A stretch of DNA of 64,000 bases from Mycosarcoma maydis (lineage: Eukaryota > Basidiomycota > Ustilaginomycetes > Ustilaginales), in assembly GCF_000328475.2 (NCBI RefSeq), contig NC_026478.1, positions 806,001 through 870,000 of the forward strand. The letters are read 5' to 3'. The notes under the pieces are model-generated. The model saw nothing but the letters and a program-made list of their open reading frames with translations. It did not search any database and was not told the DNA's origin. This document shows, in pieces, positions 41,418 through 57,900 of the stretch; within the stretch, counting starts at the first letter, position 1, and each line of letters starts with the position of its first letter. The translations under genes and the position numbers were made by a program.

Positions 41418-42517
41418 AAGGATCTTTGTCGGTGAAGGAAAGATATGAGCTGGACTCGGATTGCTTACGAGCCTTTGGTTGAACGGGTGCTAGAGGGCGG
41501 AGGCGCAAGTTCCAGGGTTTCTCACACAGTAAACTGAACTACTCGAGAAGAAAGCGAAAGCTCAAAGAAATTTGGTGGAGCAGCTCGGAAGTCGGGAAGT
41601 CGGGCTTCGAGATTTTAAATGTCAAATCGGGTATCAGGCATCTGATCGGGCAGGTGCACGTCTGTGTTGGCAGGATAAGCACGGGGTGATAGAATATCAC
41701 AGTCTGTGGCGGGGCTGTTCTGAGGTCTGAGTTTCTTTAATAATGAGGCAAATCGTGCGCAGAAATCGTGAATCGTAATGTAACAAGGCCTGGCTAAATG
41801 GCTAAATTGCGTGTTCACGACCCCAGCCAAATAAGCGGGCGCGTTACTGTGTGACTCGGAGCGGGAAATTCGCTCGACGCATCGCATGCGTGATGTGCAA
41901 AGGCCAAGTCACGAGTCGATATTGACTGGTGGGCAAGCCTCGAAGATAACGAACGGCGGATACTTTGAGAATCACGAATGGGCGCGGATGATTCAGGAAG
42001 AAGACCAAAAAGAAGAAAAAAAAAAGAAGAAAAAAAGGAAAAAGCGGCCGCCACACAGCTAAACGTGAAAGGAAGAAGCCGTCACAAGTCACGAGTGAGT
42101 GATTTGAGTGAGTGAGTTACCAACCCTAAGCCATAGTCGTGAGAGTGAGTTGGATCGTCAGTCCAAACGCGTGTTCTGGTTGGTCGAAAATTGTCCAAGA
42201 TCCGGCCTTGGTTCACAGCTGCCATGCAGGCTACCAGGCAGAGAGGGGGTTAGCAAGCAAGCGAGTCACGAGTCATCAGCTAATCTGTCATTCGTTGGAA
42301 GATCTGTTGGTTGATCAGAGATGTGCTCTTATAAGCGCGCACTCACACGATATCTACCCACCTTGCCATCTTTCCCTCACGCATCTCGATTTGCTGCTCA
42401 GCTACGCAACCTCGTAAGCACACGAACCACAGCGCAAAACAACGTCTCAACAGCGAACAGCAATCCTGATCCCTTCCTCCGACCAATCCACGCTAGCAGC
42501 ATTACCCAAAACCCAAA
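41313..42517. other. Divergent promoter region IPI3 / asparagine synthetase
   Basis: No gene is visible in this 1.2 kb gap. It contains the microsatellite at 41346-41414, a purine tract (A/G) at about 42000-42040 and scattered motif-family copies near 41765, 41905 and 42085. A pyrimidine- and A-rich leader precedes the ATG at 42518. Confidence 0.55.
41346..41414. repeat. Compound microsatellite (AC)7(AG)27
   Basis: Seven AC units run straight into about 27 AG units. On the minus strand it reads CT then GT and ends 34 bp before the IPI3 start codon. Confidence 0.95.
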
Positions 42518-44422
42518 ATGTGTGGCATTCTCGGATGTATCCACCACCCAGACGCTCCGGCGTATCGCGGCAAGATGCTCAACATGTCGCGCTGCATTCG
42601 TCACCGTGGCCCCGACTGGTCCGGCTGTGTCGTTACCCAGGAGGAGGGATCCAAGGGTTCCATCCTCTGCCACGAGCGTCTGGCCATTGTAGGTATCTCA
42701 ACAGGCGCCCAGCCTCTCGTTTCCACCGATGGCAAGCTCATCCTCGCTGTCAACGGTGAGATCTACAACCATCGACAGCTGCGCAAGAACTTGAAGGATC
42801 AGAACGCCGAATTCAAGACAGAATCCGATTGCGAGGTCATTCTGCATCTCTACCGCGAGCACGGCTCCGACTTTGTCAAGATGCTCGACGGCATGTTCTC
42901 TTTCATTCTGCTCGACACCACCACCACTCCACACCGAGTCATTGCTGCTCGTGACCCCATCGGTATCACCACATTGTACCAGGGTGCTTCCTACAAGTAC
43001 CCTGGCGCAATCTACTTTTCCTCCGAGCTCAAGGCTATCCACGAAGAATGCGACCGCATCCGTTCCTTCCCTCCCGGCCACTTTTACGACTCGTCCCTGC
43101 CCGAAGGAAAAGAGACTGTTCGCTACTACACGCCCAGCTGGCTCGACGGCGATGCTGAGGGTGCCACAATCCCCACCAACCCCACCGATCTCAAGCAGAT
43201 CCGTGAGGCGCTCGAAAAGGCTGTCCGCAAGCGTCTCATGTCCGAAGTGCCTTATGGTGTGCTTTTGTCAGGTGGTCTCGACTCGTCGCTCATCGCTTCG
43301 ATCGCAGCGAGAGAGACGGACAAGATGGCCGACCTTCAACGCAAGCAGTGGGAGGAGCGACAGGCTCGACGTTCTCGTGGTCTCACTACGCCAGCTGGCG
43401 ATGCTAACGGCGCCAAGCTCCCCGTGGGCCTTGACGAGGATGCCGACAACGAGGTCGAGAACCTCGCCGCATGGCCACGACTCCACTCGTTCTCTATTGG
43501 TCTGCCTGGTTCGCCCGACTTGATCGCGGCACGCAAAGCCGCCCAGTTCCTCGGCACTGTGCACCACGAGTACACGTTTACCGTTCAGGAGGGTTTGGAC
43601 GCCATCGCCGACGTGATTTTCCACCTCGAGACGTACGATGTCACCACGGTGCGTGCGTCGACACCCATGTATCTGCTCTCGCGCAAGATCAAGGCGATGG
43701 GCGTCAAGATGGTGCTCTCCGGTGAAGGATCCGACGAGATTTTCGGTGGCTACCTCTACTTCCACGCTGCTCCTGATAAGACTTCGTTCCATCAGGAGTG
43801 TGTGCGCCGTGTCAAGAACCTGCACACCGCCGACTGTCTTCGTGCCAACAAGAGTACCATGGCTTGGGGACTCGAGGCGCGTGTGCCATTCCTCGACAAG
43901 GCGTTCCTGGATGTGGCCATGAACACGGATGCTGCAGACAAGATGTTTAGCAAGGGCTCACTCCAGCAGGTGGATGCTGATGGTCGTCCGCGCATGGAAA
44001 AGTACATTTTGCGAAAGGCATTTGATGTGATTCCGGACGACATTGAAGCTGGTGGTGACGGAAGTGGCAGTATGCTCTCGGCGTCGGCGCCTCGTAAGCC
44101 GTACTTGCCCGAGGACATTCTGTGGCGTCAGAAGGAGCAATTCTCGGATGGTGTGGGTTACTCGTGGATTGACGGCATTAAGGACCATGCCGAAAAGACT
44201 GTCTCGGATGAAAAATTCCAGGAACGAGCAAAGAGGTATCCTAACGATACCCCGGATACTAAGGAGGCCTATATGATCCGCGAGATTTTCGAGAGTTGGT
44301 TCCCATCCGAGGCGGCAGCTTCCACAGCCGTCCGTTGGATCCCTAGAGCCGATTGGGGCTGTGCCGCCGACCCTTCCGGTCGTGCCGTCAACATCCACGA
44401 GTCTGCCTACTCTACCGAGTAA
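42518..44422 (+). CDS. ASN1: Asparagine synthetase, glutamine-hydrolysing
   Basis: The 634-residue product is the AsnB-type asparagine synthetase, which makes asparagine from aspartate, ATP and glutamine. The start MCGILGC exposes the catalytic Cys2 after methionine removal. This fixes the start and excludes a longer N-terminus. The glutaminase domain (2 to about 190) has RHRGPDWSG and NGEIYNH. The synthetase domain has the pyrophosphatase loop SGGLDSS at 251-257, [10 protein letters not shown] and [11 protein letters not shown]. An insert of about 40 charged residues (about 270-320) after the loop makes it longer than yeast Asn1/Asn2 (about 572). The symbol follows the yeast pair; I cannot tell which paralogue applies. 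Confidence 0.96.
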   Translation: MCGILGCIHHPDAPAYRGKMLNMSRCIRHRGPDWSGCVVTQEEGSKGSILCHERLAIVGISTGAQPLVSTDGKLILAVNGEIYNHRQLRKNLKDQNAEFKTESDCEVILHLYREHGSDFVKMLDGMFSFILLDTTTTPHRVIAARDPIGITTLYQGASYKYPGAIYFSSELKAIHEECDRIRSFPPGHFYDSSLPEGKETVRYYTPSWLDGDAEGATIPTNPTDLKQIREALEKAVRKRLMSEVPYGVLLSGGLDSSLIASIAARETDKMADLQRKQWEERQARRSRGLTTPAGDANGAKLPVGLDEDADNEVENLAAWPRLHSFSIGLPGSPDLIAARKAAQFLGTVHHEYTFTVQEGLDAIADVIFHLETYDVTTVRASTPMYLLSRKIKAMGVKMVLSGEGSDEIFGGYLYFHAAPDKTSFHQECVRRVKNLHTADCLRANKSTMAWGLEARVPFLDKAFLDVAMNTDAADKMFSKGSLQQVDADGRPRMEKYILRKAFDVIPDDIEAGGDGSGSMLSASAPRKPYLPEDILWRQKEQFSDGVGYSWIDGIKDHAEKTVSDEKFQERAKRYPNDTPDTKEAYMIREIFESWFPSEAAASTAVRWIPRADWGCAADPSGRAVNIHESAYSTE

Positions 44423-44578
44423 TCTTAGTCGGTTTTGCTCGTGCTTTTCTTCTGTATTCTCCCCCCATCTCCTTACAATTCTCACTCTATTGCCGAACCT
44501 ATCTCAGTACATTCCTCTGTCGACAGGCATTTGGCATTCCCGCTCCAAGCAGATTAGCGTTGCCCTCACCTCCACCGC

Positions 44579-44581
<3 letters not shown>

Positions 44582-44641
<60 letters not shown>
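44582..44641. repeat. TC dinucleotide microsatellite
   Basis: Thirty TC units lie 160 bp after the asparagine synthetase stop, in the 390-bp gap between two convergent genes. A few more TC/TTCC units follow to about 44662. The rest of the gap holds no gene. Confidence 0.95.
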
Positions 44642-44645
<4 letters not shown>

Positions 44646-44812
44646 TCTCTCTTCCTCTCTCTGATCTCATTGGAAACAGCCACAACTGAGCAACTGAGAA
44701 TTGCGAAAAGCACAAGACCACAAGACCAATGCTGAATAATACGTACAAGCTGAATGCAAACTCGTTGATGTCATCCGCGTCTCAAGCAGCGATGCTTGCA
44801 TGCATCCTGAGC

Positions 44813-47083
44813 CTATTTCGACGTGCTCGAATGCTGGCTCTCACCCAAAGCGATCCAGCTAGTGCCCAGCGGAGAATCTGGACCATGATCCCGATCTTCA
44901 TTCTCAGAAGCGTTGGCAGAGTGATGGTGTATGGCTGGCGGGTAGGGAGCACGGCTGCTTGCGCCACTGCTGCTGGGCGCGCCTGTCCAGGGTTCACGGT
45001 CAAAATTGGTGGGCATGGACGTGGTGGAGCGCACGTCGCTGAGGCCAGCGTTGGACGCCGACAGGTCCGCCTGCGACGATTGCATGGGTCGCGACGATCC
45101 AAAGTAAGGACTGTGCGTGTTAGAGACACCGCTTTCTTCCTCGGCGTACGCGTCTGCATCGGCATCATTATCGCCGTATGCCGAGGAAGGCACGCTGCTG
45201 GGGATGCCAGAGCCGACTCCAGATGAGCGCTCACTTTCGGGCAGGCTTTGCGCGTCCGAATCTCGGATCTCGTAGATCAGCGGGCTGGGCTTCTTGGAAA
45301 GCGAAGCACGAGAGTGAGCAGCGGATGCCGGACCAGGGCCCGGGCCAGCGATGGGCCGCTTGGCTGCGCCGGGTTGTGACTTTGCAGAGTCACCTCGACC
45401 GCCAGAGGTCTTGCTCCAATTCCACGGAAGGAAAGCGTGTTCAGCCCTGCCGACGAGACCAGCCCTACGCAGGGCGAGTTGCCTGCTCAAGGCAAGCGCA
45501 AAATCGACGATGCCTGTGGGCACAATGGCGAGCAGTACTTGACTGACAGTGAGCCAGTAAGCAGAGAAGCTGTGTGTTCCGACAGTGTAGCTGGGACGCA
45601 GTCTCCGCTTGGTGCTAAGCATGAGGTTGGCCACCTTGTTCAATACAGGAGCTGAAGAGGGGGATTTGTGATGCCATAAGGAACCCACCAACGACGATGG
45701 TGACCGGCCAAAACTGGGGCGCGACGGCGACTTGAGTGAGGTATTTGCGCTTGGCGAGCTGGTCGTGGCTTCGTTGGAGTGGGCGCTTGCAGCCATGGTG
45801 GGATCTCCGAGAACCGATCCCGAATTCACCTCGACCATCGTGACACGAACATCTCTCTGCTTGAGGTTGGCGCGAGAGTTTGATGCCTTTCGAGATGTCG
45901 AGCTGCTGCCCGAGTAGCTACTCATAGCAGAAGGCAGTTTGCTATTACTTGCGGTTTTGGAGTGGAACGAGTCTTCCTCGCATTCACGTCGTAGTGATTG
46001 CACACCGGCCGCAGCGCTCTGAGCGATAATCGAGCACATCGCTTGACGGGGCAGAGCAGTGCGCGAAGCTGGGCTTGAGACGAGTGTCACGATCGTAGCC
46101 GGGTCCGACTCGGCCGTATGGTCGGCACGATTTGGCAAGGCCTTCAGCATCGGGATCAGTGCACCAAGAACACACAAGCTAGCCACAACATGGCGGTCGA
46201 GCAACTCAGAAGAAGGAGAGGGCGCGAGTTTGGTGATGGGTGTACCGAGCAGCGAAGCTGAAGCCGAGGTAGACAGACTGCGCGAAAGGCTAGGATCGTC
46301 TTCGGGCGCAACAAAGCTGAGCGCGTTCACCACGCCAGCGATGTTGATGTTCTCGCCTGGCCGAGCGTAGGGATCGCCAGCACTGGTGAGCGGGTAACGC
46401 AGGCTGAGGGCGGAGGAGAGAGCTCTGACGAAGGGCTGCAACGAGCCGGAAGGATCGTCGGCATCAAAGATGAGCGCTTTGACGTAACCACGAGAGCTTG
46501 GTGGAATCAAGTTCTCGAACTGAGCCAGGGCTGCCGAAGAGGAGACGGAAGCAAGCACCACGAAGCCTAGACTAGAGAAGTGCAGGGCGAGTGAGCGACC
46601 GAGCGGGGTGTCGGCTCCCAACACGATGACGGCTTCTCTTCGAACACCGTTCTTTAGGCGAACTTGACGTGTACGTCCTCGACCGACTACTTGCTTCTTG
46701 CCTAGGTAAGGGAGTGCAATGTAGCCGCCCTGGTATGCATAGCTAGTGCCCAAACCGACGACGAGAAGACCGCCGGCGAGGCCGAGGGCCGTGCGATGGG
46801 TTCGCGCCCAGGCTTGAACCAGCTGCAGGTTGGTAGGAGGCGGAGGCGGTGGCACGAGTGGAGGTGCGGGAACGGGCGATACGAGCTCGGTGACTTTGCC
46901 GGTGAAGCTGTCCAAGGAGGGGAGTGAGGGAAGATCCGGGATGGGAGGGCCATACTTGTTGAGCTGTTCGTAGAGGATTTGATAGTACTCTTGCACAGAA
47001 ACGGAGACCTTGTGCGGCAGCTCTTGCAAGTTGCGAGGTAGATTGTCCTCGATGAAATTCTCGAGGTCGGTCAAAGACGGCAT
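44813..47083 (-). CDS. DUF1776 family protein, SDR-like, likely mitochondrial or membrane-bound
   Basis: The 756-residue product resembles the fungal DUF1776 family (yeast Ysc83 is one, reported as mitochondrial). An N-terminal helical part is seen (MPSLTDLENFIEDNLPRNLQ, VQEYYQILYEQLNKYGPP) and one hydrophobic helix at about 98-120 (LGLAGGLLVVGLGTSYAYQG). A Rossmann-like start resembling short-chain dehydrogenases is at about 152-185 (EAVIVLGADTPLGRSLALHF), continuing to about 350. The Tyr-x3-Lys signature of active dehydrogenases is not evident, so enzyme activity is doubtful. The last 400 residues are Ser-rich and low-complexity, with one further hydrophobic part near 515-545. The start is the ATG at 47083; the frame goes up only to a GTG. 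Function is unknown in the family. Confidence 0.82.
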   Translation of the reverse strand: MPSLTDLENFIEDNLPRNLQELPHKVSVSVQEYYQILYEQLNKYGPPIPDLPSLPSLDSFTGKVTELVSPVPAPPLVPPPPPPTNLQLVQAWARTHRTALGLAGGLLVVGLGTSYAYQGGYIALPYLGKKQVVGRGRTRQVRLKNGVRREAVIVLGADTPLGRSLALHFSSLGFVVLASVSSSAALAQFENLIPPSSRGYVKALIFDADDPSGSLQPFVRALSSALSLRYPLTSAGDPYARPGENINIAGVVNALSFVAPEDDPSLSRSLSTSASASLLGTPITKLAPSPSSELLDRHVVASLCVLGALIPMLKALPNRADHTAESDPATIVTLVSSPASRTALPRQAMCSIIAQSAAAGVQSLRRECEEDSFHSKTASNSKLPSAMSSYSGSSSTSRKASNSRANLKQRDVRVTMVEVNSGSVLGDPTMAASAHSNEATTSSPSANTSLKSPSRPSFGRSPSSLVGSLWHHKSPSSAPVLNKVANLMLSTKRRLRPSYTVGTHSFSAYWLTVSQVLLAIVPTGIVDFALALSRQLALRRAGLVGRAEHAFLPWNWSKTSGGRGDSAKSQPGAAKRPIAGPGPGPASAAHSRASLSKKPSPLIYEIRDSDAQSLPESERSSGVGSGIPSSVPSSAYGDNDADADAYAEEESGVSNTHSPYFGSSRPMQSSQADLSASNAGLSDVRSTTSMPTNFDREPWTGAPSSSGASSRAPYPPAIHHHSANASENEDRDHGPDSPLGTSWIALGESQHSSTSK

Positions 47084-48516
47084 GGTGGGGACTGGCAAAC
47101 GTCTATCGGCTCGAAGGCACACGAGGGGAACTAAGGCATAGACTAGTTATAACGTTTCGACCTTGCAAACAGACGACGTGTTGGCAGCCGAAGGCGGGGA
47201 TTGTGAGTGGATAAGTGCTTGCGACAGGATCGCTAAAGCAGACAACGGTGGAAAAGGGCGGATCGAGCACGATGTCAGCCGAAAGTCAACAAGCTAGTGT
47301 CGTCCGAGTAGGTTGTGAAGCTCAACTTGGAATGAAGACGAGCTGGTTTGTTGAGTAACTGGCGGGGGCGGTATGGTTGACGACGTCAGAAAGGGTCGGG
47401 GATGTGGTAGCGCTGATGAAGGTGGCAAGTCAAGATAGAGCCCCTGTGCACGCTGCGGCCAAGCAGGGAATCGTGAATGGAGCGAGATGAATGATTCGTG
47501 ATTATCACAGGGCTCTCTGGACACGGACACGGATGCTGTGATAAATTAGCGGCAAGTTGGTGACGCGCGCCTAAGTCACTGTACTTGTGCTGTCAGTTTA
47601 GCACTCACGGCTGTTAATTCACAAATTGACTGCGCTCTTGTCTGTGTCGGGCGAGCTAAGTTAAGTCAAATTTCATCAAGTTACACGGTGAGTGATCCGT
47701 GATCCAAAAAGTGGCAAGATCAAGGGTCCCTGCATCACGCAAGCAACGCTTTTTGTTGGTTTCCTCAGCCCAAGATAAGTCGCGAGTGAGGCGAAACGTG
47801 AGTCGTGAGTCTGAACCCTTGATCAGTCGTGAGTTGATCGTGACATGGTCTGGGCACTTTATCCGAGGTATAGCGTAGAGCCACACCCACAGACTCACCA
47901 CTTGTGGGTAGCCTCTCGGCACGCTTTCGAGCAAGGTCGGCAGCCATCACACCATCCAGTCACGAGTCCTCACCCTCCCTCGTCGATCTTCAGGATTCGG
48001 CGGTCTCCGAATCGTAAATGCTATTCCGCAAAGGCTTGCCAGCTGCTAGTAACATACATTATTGATACAGACGCTCACGCTTTCCCACACTCTCAACTCA
48101 AAGTTCGAACGCGTGACTGTGCAAATTCTAACACAAGAGCCGTCTGTCTTATCTCACTCACGACTCGTGACTGTTCAACTCAGACCTATACACGAAACAC
48201 ACACCCGGTCACAATCCTAGACCGTGGAAAAGGGCAATTGACAGATTCTATTAGGCAAGGCAACTGAAATATTTGACAATGATAAACAGATCGAAACGTG
48301 AGCGTGCCATTCAGTCGTGATTCACGATTGGCATAAATTTACAATGCGAGACCATCAAAGGTCAGCTGTATTCGTTGTGATGCTCAAAGGCATGCAGCGC
48401 TGCCGAAGAGCTTTTGATCTTGATCGAGGATCTTGATCGAGAACACGACCGAGGCAGATCACTCATGCTGGTCGAGGAGTGCGACGATCGACCTTCCGAA
48501 CAAAAGCGTAGCTCGT
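47084..48516. other. Intergenic: DUF1776 upstream and DBP2 3' region
   Basis: No gene is visible in this 1.4 kb gap. Motif-family copies occur near 47468-47505, 47785-47840 and 48315-48335. Confidence 0.5.
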
Positions 48517-53197
<4,681 letters not shown>

Positions 53198-54508
53198 ATG
53201 TCGCTTCTTCGACAGACTAACGCCGGCCATCTGGGCCGTCCCTTGGCGGGCCTGATCGGCACCTCCGCTCGACAGTGTGCTCAACCCGTCGCTTCGGCAC
53301 GCCCTACTCCGGCTTCGTGTCGTGGACGCGCAACAGCGGTCGACCCGAACGATGTCGCCGCAAACGGCGGTGTCGCCTCTTCTTTGTCAGTTGCCTCCGC
53401 TTCGACAGCAGCTACTTCTCTGCCAAGCAACGAAGGCGCCATCCGACATAATTGGTCCCGCAAGGAAGTGCAACGGATCTACGACTCTCCCTTGCTTGAA
53501 CTCGTCTTCCGCTCCGCCAACGTTCACCGCATGCATCATCCTGTCAACCGTGTCCAGCTTTGTACCCTGATGAACATCAAGGAGGGCGGATGTTCCGAAG
53601 ACTGCGGATACTGCTCTCAGTCCTCTAAATACGAAACGCCTTCCAACGCTTCCAAGCTCGAAGACCTTGAAACCGTGCTCACTGAAGCACGCAAGGCCAA
53701 GGCCAACGGAAGCACGCGCTTCTGCATGGGTGCTGCATGGAGGGAAGTCGGTGGTCGCAAGCGCGGATTCAACCGTATCCTCGACATGGTCCGCGAGATC
53801 CGTGGCATGGGCATGGAAGTCTGCACCACGCTTGGTATGTTGACTCCGGAGCAAGCCAAGCAGCTCAAGGAAGCCGGTTTGACCGCTTACAACCACAACC
53901 TCGACACTTCGCGCGAGTACTACGGTAAAGTGGTCACCACCCGCAGCTACGACGACCGTATTGGAACCATCGCCAACGTTCGCGAGGCTGGCATCTCGGT
54001 TTGCTCCGGTGGCATCCTCGGCTTGGGCGAAGAGCACGAAGATCGCGTTGGTCTCATCTGGGAGATGAGTACGCTTCCCGAGCATCCGGAAAGCTTCCCC
54101 GTCAACGCCCTTGTCGCTATCCCCGGTACACCCATGGAGCAGAACAAGCCGATCACATTCCAAGAGATGCTTCGCACCGTTGCTACGGCTCGTATCGTCC
54201 TGCCTGGCTCCATCATTCGTCTCGCTGCAGGTCGTCATCTGTTCACCGAGTCCGAACAGGCCATGGCTTTCCTCGCCGGAGCCAACGCTATCTTCACAGG
54301 CGAACGCATGCTTACGACTCCAACCTCTTCCTGGGACGAAGACAAGGCTATGCTCGGTCGTTGGGGTCTGCGAGGCATGCAAAGTTTCGAGGACAAGACC
54401 ATGGCTTCACACAGCGCCGTCACCCTTGACTCGTCCCCTGCTGACGCTAGCGCAATCGAGCAACGTCGTGCAAAGGCAAAGGCCAGCGAAGCCTTCCAGT
54501 CGGCTTAG
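53198..54508 (+). CDS. BIO2: Biotin synthase
   Basis: The 436-residue product is biotin synthase, a radical-SAM enzyme that inserts sulphur into dethiobiotin, the last step of biotin synthesis, normally in mitochondria. The radical-SAM motif CSEDCGYC (Cys132, Cys136, Cys139) binds the catalytic 4Fe-4S cluster. Other family blocks are RFCMGAAWRE, EVCTTLGML, YNHNLDTSREYY and SGGILGLGE. The Arg of the second, auxiliary cluster is in LPGSIIRLAAGRH. The first 80 residues are Arg/Ser/Ala-rich with few acids and fit a mitochondrial presequence. The start at 53198 is preceded by A's (ACAAAAATG). Length suits the fungal family with its presequence. Confidence 0.97.
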   Translation: MSLLRQTNAGHLGRPLAGLIGTSARQCAQPVASARPTPASCRGRATAVDPNDVAANGGVASSLSVASASTAATSLPSNEGAIRHNWSRKEVQRIYDSPLLELVFRSANVHRMHHPVNRVQLCTLMNIKEGGCSEDCGYCSQSSKYETPSNASKLEDLETVLTEARKAKANGSTRFCMGAAWREVGGRKRGFNRILDMVREIRGMGMEVCTTLGMLTPEQAKQLKEAGLTAYNHNLDTSREYYGKVVTTRSYDDRIGTIANVREAGISVCSGGILGLGEEHEDRVGLIWEMSTLPEHPESFPVNALVAIPGTPMEQNKPITFQEMLRTVATARIVLPGSIIRLAAGRHLFTESEQAMAFLAGANAIFTGERMLTTPTSSWDEDKAMLGRWGLRGMQSFEDKTMASHSAVTLDSSPADASAIEQRRAKAKASEAFQSA

Positions 54509-54972
54509 ACTGCCATCTTTCTTCCCATTCTCACACTTGAGACTCCCTAGCCTTAGCAATATCATTCTACTTCCAACTCATCTTCCATCGCCTGCTTCGC
54601 ATGTTTCAGTCTCTGCTGTCCAGCTTACGATCACCACATGCGGCGCTTATAGACATCCATCCGATTCACTCTTTCTGACCCGCAGATCGTGATCGTCTGG
54701 TACATCAAATGTGTTGACACGTCTCGATTTCGTATTTGATTGTGAGAGTGTCTACAGATACAGCTGCCGGAAGCAATAAGAAAAGTGATTAAACCGAATC
54801 CAGTGTTCCAGAGAGCGAAGCAAATCCCGTGTCCATAAAAATCAAATGAGAAGAACGAAGCAGGAAAGAAGCAAGAGCGGGGTCAAGAGGTGTGTGAGTG
54901 TCTCTGCTAGCTCATGCGAAGAGAGCAAGTGTACAACAACGTCCGTGATCCGAATCCATGCCTCGATACCAA
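54509..54972. other. Convergent 3' regions of BIO2 and the two-cluster regulator
   Basis: No gene is visible. The left half is pyrimidine-rich and the right half purine-rich, as expected for two 3' UTRs facing each other. Confidence 0.5.
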
Positions 54973-57900
54973 TCAAGCCGTGGCGGCAGCAGGGCCGCAC
55001 GACTGTAACAAATCCTGAATGACGCCAATTTCCCTATCCATCGTATCCCATGCGTATCCTAACTGGCTCAAGCCTTCGATCAGATTTTCCACCTCTTCCT
55101 GTTTGGAGCTATGCGTGTATGGGCCCAAATTCAACTGATGCATCCCTTCCAACTGGCGTAGCACTTCGATATGAGCGCTAGTCGTCGGGTTGTTGAGCGC
55201 TTCCGCCGACTGCGTTGCATGTGCATTGTTTCGCAGAGCCTCCTGGGCCACAACCTGCTCGACCAGGTCCTGCTGCTGCAACGTCTGCGGGTCGATGAAG
55301 TTGCTCGGATCCGAGGGCGAGGCGACCAGATTCACTTCACATTGTGGAGAGTCTCGACGTCCGCTCATGCGGCTTGCTACCTGCTCGTCAGAAACGCTCG
55401 GAATCTTGGCAAGGAATTGAGCTACGGGGAAAATTTGCTTGAGGACCGGGCCCCCAGTCTGCAGGATGCCAAATGGCAGCAAGATGCCAATGAGACGCGC
55501 TGTCTTGCGGCAGGACACAATAGCTCGTTGCATGCTCTTGTCAAAGAGCGATTTGAGCGATGCTGCAACCATCTTGTCTTCCTCGGACATCGCACTTTGG
55601 CCTCCGAGCGAGTGACTGAGGGTCGCCATGAAAGCCGCGTTGGCGCGGTGTCTCTCACCGAGCGCACGGAAGAGGGCAAGATAGAGCAGCGATCCGCAAA
55701 GCTTGGTGCTCGCGATCCAACCCAAGGGACGGAAAGGTTGGAGGCTATTCATAGTCGACCACGCCTTGGAGGCACACCTGTCAAAGAAGAGCATAAGCGA
55801 GTCCAGACTGTTCCAGACAGCACCGCATGCTCTCTCCAACTTCCGCAGCTCAGCCAGCGATGGCCGGGCCGAAAATCTAGCCGAACGTGGAATGGGCGCC
55901 ATCGACGCGCCAGCAGGTCGTTGCCACGGTGGAATGGACGGCTTCAGGCCCTCAGCAGCATCAATGTGCGTGCCCAAGAATCGTGAAAGCGCACCAATCT
56001 GCACCATAGTCATGATGACAAACGTAAGGCCCATCTCGCCAGATAGCACCACCTCGCCTTGCCGAGGTGGGGCGACAGGCGCTGTTTCCCGTCGGAAAGA
56101 AGCATGGCCGATCACTTCAATAGCGCGGTCCTCTTTAAAGTAGGGCTTGCGTCGGTTAAGGCCCGAAGCAATTGAGTCGCGGCACCAAGCTGTGAGGAAG
56201 ACACGATGCGACTGCATGATCCTGAGCATATTCTCGACCGCATGCCGGTTCGTCTCGTCGACGACGAGCTTGGTCGACATGCCGAGCTTCTCCGTGTGAT
56301 CACAGGCTGCGTCAGCAAAGGCATGTGCCTGAACACCGTCGACGTTGTCGAGTAGCGGCGCAAGCAGGCTGAGCACCTGGATGCTCTCGATACTGGGTTT
56401 TTTGAGGATATCGTACTTGTGCACCAACGAGAGCGCATGGTTCAGTAGGGCATGGCAGAACGCCTTTCGAGCTTTTCCGCGTCGCAAATTGTGCTCGATG
56501 TCGCCAGGGCGATATGTTCGCATGAGCAGATTGCTGCGCGTGGCGATCCATGTACGTGGGCTCAATCGGTTGTTATCCATGGCTGACGCGCCAGCGGAGG
56601 CGAAATCGCCATACTCATCGCTGCTGCCCATCTTCGCACCTTTAGCGAGCAACTTGGCTCGTTTGGCTTGAATGTAGGTGTCGGTACACTGAATGCGCTT
56701 GTCTTCGCAACGGCTGCAACCCATTCCGTCGGGTCGCTCTGTAACATCGCACCGTACCCTTCGCAGACGGCACGTGTCGCAGGCGACACCCTGCTTGCGC
56801 TTGGGACGCTTGAGGCTGACTTTACAATCGCCATCTCGGCCGTCGATCGGCGGCTGGATCACACCGTTGTCATCCACCTCTTGAAGGCGGACGTCGACAG
56901 CATCGAGATCTTTGAAGTCTGGACCAAAAGCAATAGGCGCATCAGTGTACTGGGCGGCCCAGGCATGGAGCACAGCGAGCAAAGTTTCAGTGGTACCGGG
57001 TGTACCGATCTTGCTCTCCCTGGTGCCAGGCCAGGTGATGGAACCGAGACCCTGAACATCCGGAACGATGGAGGGGAGGCCTTCAGCGGCAGAACCACCA
57101 TTGGACATGATGGACATTTTGCGGGGATCGCCGTTGGAAGCATTAAACGTTTTGCTAAAGTGAGCGAAATCGACCACGGGGGCCTGCATGTGGCAGACGG
57201 CAAAGAAGCAGTTGAGAAGTTGAATCGATAGCGAACCGGCCATGACTCGGTCGGTGATGCGCACCTCAGCGCCTCGCAACTCGGTGAGAGCGCGTATGAG
57301 GATGGTGGAGGCATTGATGCGCTCGACCGAAGGCCTATTGGCAGATGCACCAGTAAGCGAGGCACCGTGGAGCATGCGTGCTTGCTCGATGCGCTTGCCC
57401 GAGCGGCTGGGACGAGGATAACGGCGGGAAGGTGGGGTGTGCGTCTTTGTGCAGACAAAGCCCTTGTCTTCGCATCGAGTGCAGCGGATGTGATGAACGG
57501 CCGTGCCGGCACTGGTGCTCCTCTGCATCTCGAGCAAGGCGGTCTCTGCTGTCTCTGGCGACGAGCTGCGCGCGGCCTCGGCACGACGATCGTCGAGATC
57601 ACAGCGGAGGTGCTTGGTGCGACACTGATCGCATGTAACGCCCTGGCGACGCGCCGACTTTTTCTTGTCGCTCGATTGACTGGTCATGCCTTCCGAGTCC
57701 GGCGAGTCTGTAGACGAATAGCTCGGTTCGGTGAAATCTTGAAACGGGATAGGAAGGGAAGATGTGGTGATTCCCGATTCTAAGGCGCCCAGCAGGTTGG
57801 GATCAGATTGCGAATGTATCGACGAGATGTGAGGCGGAAGAAAGGTGGGATCGGCCTGACCTGTATGACGAGCAGAAGTTGAGTCGTCGAGGTAATGAGC

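Noticed and set aside
53387..54382. 331-codon frame antisense to BIO2
   Set aside because: It lies wholly inside the biotin synthase gene, which has every expected motif. The antisense product has no recognisable domain.
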